From contig JBGTIS010000306.1 of NCBI GenBank assembly GCA_041745535.1, positions 1 through 30,330 of the forward strand: DNA of 30,330 nt, in the 5' to 3' direction. Below, piece by piece: positions 27,088 through 30,330 of the stretch. The notes under the pieces were generated by a model. The model was not told the origin of the DNA. It was given only the letters and a program-made list of their open reading frames with translations, and did not search any database. How positions within the stretch are numbered: the first letter of the stretch is position 1; the number at the start of each line of letters is the position of its first letter. The position numbers and the translations under genes are program-made. This stretch comes from JBGTIS01 sp041745535. GTDB taxonomy: Bacteria > Bacteroidota > Bacteroidia > Cytophagales > Cyclobacteriaceae.

Positions 27088-27224
27088 TACGGTATTATAT
27101 ATATAAAAGATTTGAAAGAAATTAGTTTAAAATATTTCCAGGTTTTTGTTATTAGTTGTGAAATTCTTTGTTGGTGCACGTTTCCCAATGCGTACCTTCT
27201 CCTATATGCGTGCAGTTTGAAACC

Positions 27225-27461
27225 ATAGGAGGTTGGATTCATTATTATGGCAAAGTGAGGATGTCCGAACTGCACTATGTGTTCAGGTTTCTGAACAGGC
27301 GATTGGCCAAATGGGTACGCAACAAATATCGGAGGTTCAGGCGGAAGCATTGGTTCTTTGCTTGCAAATGGTTGCAGGAAACTGCCAAGCAGTATCCTAA
27401 TCTGTTCGTGCACTGGCATATGGCTTCAAGGCTTAGACTTGTTAAGAGCCGTATGAGGTGA
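27225..27461 (+). pseudogene. C-terminal fragment of a group II intron maturase/reverse transcriptase
   Basis: The frame resumes at GGWIHYYGK and continues through ELHYVFRFLNRRLAKWVRNK and NLFVHWHMAS to a stop at 27459-27461. This is the GIIM maturase tail found at the end of bacterial group II intron-encoded proteins (the usual form is GWINYYGKF..., then ...RRLLFAHW). The reverse transcriptase domain and everything before it are missing. The 55-60 residues upstream in the same frame do not resemble the family, so the breakpoint is near 27225. Confidence 0.88.
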
Positions 27462-27521
27462 GAGCATCACGTACGGTTCTGAGAGAGGTTTAGGGGTGAG
27501 ATTCCCCTTTACCTACTCGAC
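27446..27521 (+). mobile_element. Group II intron 3' end: domains V and VI
   Basis: Bases 27446-27479 form a 34-nt domain V: GAGCCGTA pairs with TACGGTTC around a GAGA-capped inner stem, the standard form. Bases about 27482-27517 make domain VI (GGTTTAGGGG with CCCCTTTACC). The 3' splice end is probably after CTACTCGAC (27521). Domains I-IV are gone, so it cannot splice on its own. Confidence 0.88.
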
Positions 27522-27889
27522 CTTCTCAGTACGTTGGCCTGTCTCGGTGCGATGGCCCTCTCATCTTTGTGGTGGGGCCCGTACGTTTCTATCCTCCGAA
27601 ACTCAGTCAGCAAGTTCATGATCTGTCCAATGGTCGTTTAATTTCGTTGACCATCCGCATCAAACCGAGCGTAATTATCGCGAACGCGTTTGAGTTTGTT
27701 TTCACCATCCAACTTGCTGGCTTCTGATGTTTTCTGACCTTGTATGACCACCAACGGCCAGCGCGAGCCGCTGTGCAGCACTTGTATGAATATTTTCTTT
27801 CAAATCGCAAAAATGGTGCTTAGAGAAATTAGAAAACAAATACAATTTTCTGCTGCATAGTGGGTAGCTTGTGTTATGCGGCGTATTCT
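27522..27889. other. Unassigned stretch with GC-rich patches
   Basis: No gene can be named. Short minus-strand reading frames (for example one ending RVRDNYARFDADGQRN near 27650, and MNLLTEFRRIETYG at 27619 downward) look protein-like but belong to no family I recognise. GC-rich clusters at 27537-27557 and 27752-27776 resemble the insertions found in the IS3 element downstream; the second contains a perfect 15-bp hairpin, CAGCG-CGAGC-CGCTG (27759-27773). Confidence 0.4.
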
Positions 27890-28114
27890 CTATTCAATAG
27901 TCAATACTTTTGCTAATGCTTCTTTGATTTGATCCTGTTGATCGGAAGTAATCTGTCCCAACTTCTTTACAAATCTTTTCTCTGAGACTGATCTCACTTG
28001 AAAACAATCAATACTGGAAGTTTTGGTCAATCCGTTTATTGAATCAGGTTCAATCTTGACCATCCAGGCAGCCACTTGGTATCTGTCTTTCCAATCTGTA
28101 ACTGGGAAAATCAT
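27890..28114 (-). pseudogene. 5'-truncated MazF/PemK-family toxin gene
   Basis: The 74 residues cover the C-terminal two thirds of a MazF/PemK mRNA-interferase: IFPVTDWKDRYQVAAWMVKI, then GLTKTSSIDCFQVRSVSEKR and the KKLGQI...QIKEALAKVL helix. The family normally starts about 35-40 residues earlier with a MKQGEIW-type strand and its RPA(V/L) motif, which are missing. In-frame, a TAG lies four codons upstream of the first ATG. The homology stops at 28115, exactly where the HD-domain fragment on the other strand begins. No antitoxin gene is visible. The product is unlikely to be active. Confidence 0.82.
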
Positions 28115-28115
28115 T

Positions 28116-28631
28116 CCAACGTTCTATGAACAAATACAAGAGATCATAAAAAAAGAAAATGGAAGTATTGAATACAAAGCATATCTGACCGACCTGGATA
28201 CTGTCCTGTTTTCCATATTTTATCACGACTTTATTTACAAACGCCGCCGCCACAATAATGAGCAAAAAAGTGCGGACGTGGCTAAGGACCGGCTCACCCG
28301 GCTTGGAGTTCCAAACAATAAAATTACCCAGTGCCAGAAACAAATAATAGCTACAAAACATCATGCAAAAAGTAGTGACAGCGATACAAACTATCTGCTG
28401 GATTTTGATCTGGGTATTTTGGGTGAAAGTCCGGAGATGTACCAAGACTACACAAAAAAAATCAGAAAGGAATATACCATCTACCCTGATTTTATCTACA
28501 ACCCAGGAAGGAAGAAAGTGCTTCAACATTTTCTGAACATGGATAGCCTATTCAAAACAGAAGAATTCTATAAAAACTACGAGCCACAGGCAAGAGAGAA
28601 TCTGAAAGCGGAATTCCATGAATTAGAATAA
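28116..28631 (+). pseudogene. 5'-truncated HD-superfamily phosphohydrolase gene
   Basis: From about 28116 the frame encodes FYEQIQEI..., DTVLFSIFYHDFIY, NNEQKSADVA, QIIATKHHAKSSDSDTNY, DLGILG, RKEYTIYPDFIYNPGRKKVL and QARENL, matching the predicted metal-dependent HD hydrolases of the COG4339 type. The frame remains open upstream to a TTG at 28023, but those residues are antisense to mazF and unlike the family. The RHYH(N/T)LxH block that supplies the first metal-binding His is therefore lost, and activity is unlikely. The 3' end is intact. Confidence 0.82.
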
Positions 28632-28744
28632 GACTATTCAACCACCTATTCTAAAGTTCGTAACCGGAAATAGAACTGGAGGGTATTGTGAAAATTTAGC
28701 GGTAGCCGGTTTTCTGTGAGATTGGCCGGTTTATTTTTATTATA

Positions 28745-28866
28745 TAGGAGTTACGCAAAGATGGTTAATTTAGGAAAAAGTTAAACAAATGGACATTGAG
28801 AAATACATAGCTTACCTGATGAGCAGCCCTACGGGCAGTAGCTGCGTGCAAGCTTCTAGTATCTTA
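28745..28866 (+). pseudogene. 5' end of an IS701-like transposase element, cut by IS3
   Basis: TAGGAGTTACGCA at 28745-28757 looks like the terminal inverted repeat of IS701/IS4-type elements. An ATG at 28789 opens 26 codons (MDIEKYIAYLMSSPTGSSCV followed by QASSIL) resembling the N-termini of the widespread IS701-like DDE transposases (xDxxxYxxFLxSxPxxxSC...). The homology ends at the IS3 boundary (28866). Confidence 0.65.
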
Positions 28867-28901
28867 TGGGTTTCCCCCAAAATAATAGAAGAATAGAAAA
28901 G
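28867..28901. repeat. IS3 terminal inverted repeat (low-coordinate, orfB end)
   Basis: It begins TGGGTTTCCCCC and matches the reverse complement of 30197-30231 at 28 of 35 positions, including TAGAAG and ATAGAAAAG. Confidence 0.85.
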
Positions 28902-29073
28902 GTTATGCAGCCATTGAATAGGCTTGCTTTTGTTCAAATTCTTCCGGACTCAAATAGCCCAGTGAGGAGTGGCTTCTTTTTCTATTATACCACACCTGAA
29001 TATATTCAAATATATCTTGTTTAGCTTCTTTTCGGTCTTGGTAAAGGCGATGATACACCAATTCTTGTTTCAA

Positions 29074-29093
29074 GGCCATCGCGGCGCGGTAGC
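29074..29093. other. GC-rich insertion C in IS3 orfB (about 14 bp extra)
   Basis: Between ESFF and LKQELV about 20 bases (GGCCATCGCGGCGCGGTAGC on the + strand) stand where six are expected. It shifts the frame by 14. It shares CGCGCCRCGATGGCC, read on the minus strand, with the insertion at 29343-29356. Confidence 0.7.
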
Positions 29094-29116
29094 AAAAAAG
29101 CTTTCCATCACGGCAT

Positions 29117-29130
29117 GGGATGCCCCGCAT
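29117..29130. other. GC-rich insertion B in IS3 orfB (14 bp)
   Basis: It falls just before the catalytic Glu (NCYDNA | VMESFF). On the + strand GCAT precedes and ends it (29113-29116, 29127-29130), so it can be read as 10 bp plus a 4-bp duplication. GGCAT and ATGCC (29112-29124) form a hairpin. Confidence 0.7.
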
Positions 29131-29213
29131 TATCATAGCAATTCCCCTTTCGGCTCATAGAACAGCAAATGTTATTGTCGTTAAGTACTTTTTGGTAATC
29201 ATTACTGGCAAAC

Positions 29214-29228
29214 CGCCAGGCGGCCCTG
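29214..29228. other. GC-rich insertion D in IS3 orfB (15 bp, in frame)
   Basis: It follows the second catalytic Asp (HSDRGS | QFAS expected). On the + strand it includes most of the palindrome CCGCC-A-GGCGG (29213-29223). It adds five codons without a frameshift. Confidence 0.7.
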
Positions 29229-29342
29229 TGACTCCCCCGATCTGAATGATGAAGCAGCCCTTTTGGTGGATGGCGGGATTGTAAAGCCATCTTCAAAGCA
29301 TTGATTACTAGCCATCTTTCCATATTATTATCCATCGACCAG

Positions 29343-29356
29343 TCGCGCCACGATGG
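29343..29356. other. GC-rich insertion F in IS3 orfB (14 bp)
   Basis: TCGCGCCACGATGG lies between SRKIIG and WSMDNN and shifts the frame. Its reverse complement resembles insertion C (CCATCGTGGCGCG against CCATCGCGGCGCG). Confidence 0.72.
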
Positions 29357-29403
29357 CCAATAATCTTTCTGGAAAATAAGTCTAAAACCACTGCCAGATA
29401 TAA

Positions 29404-29420
29404 CGGCAGCGGCCGACCGT
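29404..29420. other. GC-rich insertion G in IS3 orfB (13 or 16 bp)
   Basis: CGGCAGCGGCCGACCGT stands where one or four bases are expected between IHTKEG(W) and LYLAVVLD. The exact length depends on the ancestral codon, but both options shift the frame by +1 mod 3, as required by the following frames. Confidence 0.65.
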
Positions 29421-29770
29421 CATCCTTCTTTCGTATGGATATACGTAATGTCAGTTACCCATTTTTCATTAGCTTGAGTTGCTTGGAAATCTTGATTGAG
29501 TGTGTTTTCTGCCACTGGTAAATCATGTTTGGAATCGGTAGTAACAACAAATCTTCTTTTTCTTTTAGCGGCAATCTGATGCAATCGCATCAAACGGGCC
29601 ACCCGGTTCTCAGAACAGGCTATATTTTGTTTTTTCAATTCTGCATACATTCTAGGACTACCATAAGTATTACGACTTTGCTTGTGAATTTCTTTAATTT
29701 CTTCTACAATCTGCTGATTTTCCTTTTTACGCTTACTTTCAGGTCGCTTTCTCCAGGCATAATAACCACC

Positions 29771-29787
29771 GGGCCACGGCGGCTCAC
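29771..29787. other. GC-rich insertion E in IS3 orfB (14 bp extra)
   Basis: GGGCCACGGCGGCTCAC replaces one codon between VMEVS and GGYYAW and shifts the frame by 14. It resembles insertion A (CCGGG, then CGGCG, then CAC in both). Confidence 0.7.
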
Positions 29788-29851
29788 AGATACTTCCATC
29801 ACCTGACATAATAAGGCAATGCTAAACGCATCACAGTGCTCCTTGACAAAC

Positions 29852-29913
29852 AGGTATCTTTCTAGGAGCGACTGCTGAAGATACCTACCGGGTGCCGGCG
29901 CACTGCCTTTTTT
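29852..29913 (-). promoter_or_regulatory. Programmed -1 frameshift site of the IS3 element
   Basis: The slippery heptamer A AAA AAG (29907-29913, minus strand) is followed by a perfect 9-bp stem (AGGTATCTT/AAGATACCT, 29852-29860 and 29878-29886). The -1 frame continues straight into OrfB, as frame arithmetic confirms. The spacer is now 20 nt; without the 15-bp GC insertion (29889-29903) it would be 5 nt, the usual spacing. Confidence 0.8.
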
Positions 29914-30161
29914 AATATCTCAACCGTATCCTTTAGGCGTTGATTTTCTTTTTGTAACTGACGGAATTCTTCATCTTTTGTATGGCCTTTTCCTGGAAAA
30001 GCTTGCTGTCCATCTATTTCTAATTCTTTTTTCCAACGTCTGAGTACACTTAAATGAATGCCTAAATCTTGAGCGGTTTGGGTTTGATTACCGTTTTTCT
30101 GAGCTAATTCTACAGCCTCTTTTTTAAATTCCTGTGAGTAGTTTTTTCTAGTAGCCATCAC
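29862..30161 (-). CDS. IS3-family OrfA (helix-turn-helix)
   Basis: The 99-residue product has the IS3 OrfA layout: RKNYSQEFKKEAVELAQKNG, a helix-turn-helix (QTAQDLGIHLSVLRRWKKE), and a leucine-zipper-like helix (FRQLQKENQRLKDTVEILKK). It binds the element's ends. After KK the 0 frame runs through the 15-bp GC insertion (RRHP) to a TAG at 29862. The upstream region of this frame is undamaged. Confidence 0.9.
   Translation of the reverse strand: MMATRKNYSQEFKKEAVELAQKNGNQTQTAQDLGIHLSVLRRWKKELEIDGQQAFPGKGHTKDEEFRQLQKENQRLKDTVEILKKAVRRHPVGIFSSRS
29889..29903. other. GC-rich insertion A between IS3 slippery site and stem (15 bp)
   Basis: CGGGTGCCGGCGCAC separates the AAAAAAG heptamer from its stem. 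On the minus strand it contains GTGC-GCCG-GCAC, a 4-bp hairpin. It is in frame for both OrfA and the transframe product. Confidence 0.6.
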
Positions 30162-30196
30162 ATTGTGGTTTGGTGGATGAAGTAAATATAAGTACT

Positions 30197-30231
30197 CTTT
30201 TCTATCCTTCTACTTTTACGGGGGATATCCA
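30197..30231. repeat. IS3 terminal inverted repeat (high-coordinate, orfA end)
   Basis: The reverse complement begins TGGATATCCCCC. It pairs with 28867-28901 at 28 of 35 positions and lies 36 bp before the OrfA start. Confidence 0.85.
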
Positions 30232-30330
30232 AAGTTCTTCGTCAGACAAACAGAAGCTATCAAAACGCATCTGTTCTGTGTGATGCGTGCCTTTCAAAAG
30301 CTGGCTTCTTTGGCAAATGCTCATTACTTA
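30232..30330 (+). pseudogene. 3' part of an IS701-like transposase (runs off window)
   Basis: The frame begins right at the IS3 boundary with KFFVRQTEAIKTHLFCVMRA, then FQKL and on to the window end. This matches the C-terminal block of IS701-like transposases (FxVRxxxAIKTHIFCxLxAFxxLE). About 260 residues between this block and the N-terminal scrap at 28789-28866 are missing from both sides of the IS3. Confidence 0.7.

Larger units (their letters stand above)
28903..29906 (-). pseudogene. IS3 OrfB transposase (DDE integrase core), interrupted by six insertions
   Basis: Joining the pieces gives one continuous OrfB: VMEVS-(insert)-GGYYAWRKRPESKR...; KWVTDITYIHTKEG-(insert)-LYLAVVLDLFSRKIIG-(insert)-WSMDNNMERW; HHSDRGS-(insert)-ASNDYQK; NCYDNA-(insert)-VMESFF-(insert)-LKQELVYHRLY, ending SSLGYLSPEEFEQKQAYSMAA. 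The catalytic Asp (VTDITY), Asp (HSDRGS) and Glu (MESFF) are all still there between the breaks. Inserts of 14 bp shift the frame; that of 15 bp adds five codons. The flanking protein sequence is not otherwise decayed. In the IS3 mechanism OrfB is made as an OrfAB fusion by -1 frameshifting. Confidence 0.88.
28867..30231 (-). mobile_element. IS3-family insertion sequence, complete but inactivated
   Basis: The 1365-bp element is bounded by imperfect 35-bp terminal inverted repeats (28 of 35 matching) beginning TGG. It encodes the two overlapping frames of an IS3 element, read on the minus strand: OrfA (DNA-binding) and OrfB (DDE catalytic), joined by an A AAA AAG slippery site. Seven GC-rich insertions (29074-29093, 29117-29130, 29214-29228, 29343-29356, 29404-29420, 29771-29787, 29889-29903) break OrfB and push the frameshift stem away. 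No target duplication is visible at the ends. Both flanks carry pieces of one IS701-like gene. Confidence 0.9.

Noticed and set aside
27616..27810. 64-residue minus-strand ORF
   Set aside because: A different frame of the same strand looks equally or more protein-like and no family is recognisable; not supported as a gene.
28023..28115. N-terminal 31 residues of the HD-domain frame
   Set aside because: They are antisense to mazF and unlike the HD family; the true homology starts near 28116.
28050..28529. 159-residue minus-strand ORF
   Set aside because: It is the antisense shadow of the HD-domain coding sequence.
28640..28744. Direct repeat GCCGGTTT (two copies near 28706 and 28729)
   Set aside because: Short, not symmetric and without neighbouring context; probably chance.
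29074..29903. Diversity-generating retroelement or CRISPR explanation for the GC-rich blocks
   Set aside because: There is no template/variable repeat pair, no DGR reverse transcriptase and no regularly spaced repeat; the blocks differ in sequence and orientation.

Overview
This window is an AT-rich chromosomal segment of a Bacteroidota bacterium, most likely an environmental Cytophagales-type lineage. The evidence is weak Shine-Dalgarno signals, several TAnnTTTG -7 promoter boxes, a SusC/FepA-like TonB receptor, a Bacteroidota-type chorismate mutase/prephenate dehydratase fusion, DUF4159 and DUF4154 proteins, FKBP lipoproteins and a menaquinone gene (menC). I cannot name the species.

Layout. 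1-27087 is ordinary chromosome with intact genes. On the + strand, after an HsdR-N nuclease fragment and a convergent alanine dehydrogenase (ald, - strand), come a sugar-acid dehydratase of the IlvD/Edd family, a TonB receptor with a YfiR/DUF4154 partner, pheA, a small GNAT protein, a Tat-exported Gfo/Idh/MocA oxidoreductase, a two-domain lipocalin-like lipoprotein, an AGE-family sugar epimerase, a DUF4159 protein, an acyl desaturase, an NYC1-like SDR and a small membrane protein. A 7-bp-periodic hairpin separates these from - strand genes. Those are a two-domain FKBP lipoprotein, then a tight run of penicillin acylase-family hydrolase, small membrane protein, menC, SDR and DUF2157 protein, and finally an ergothioneine/heme cluster egtB-egtD-hemB.

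27088-30330 is a graveyard of mobile and accessory DNA immediately upstream of egtB. It holds the 3' end of a group II intron (maturase tail, domains V and VI), an unassigned GC-patchy stretch, a 5'-truncated MazF/PemK toxin gene and a 5'-truncated HD-phosphohydrolase gene joined at one breakpoint, an N-terminal scrap of an IS701-like transposase, and a complete IS3-family element with its inverted repeats. The IS701-like gene resumes beyond that element near its C-terminus.

The most unusual signal is inside the IS3 element. Its two reading frames are otherwise well preserved, but they are interrupted at seven places by short (about 14-16 bp), very GC-rich, often hairpin-capable insertions. 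Removing them restores one continuous, well-conserved OrfA/OrfB fusion with all DDE residues and a classical A6G frameshift site. At least one similar GC-rich 15-bp hairpin lies in the unassigned stretch outside the IS. I know of no element that explains them; they are the best candidate here for something undescribed, and the identification rests only on reading this sequence.
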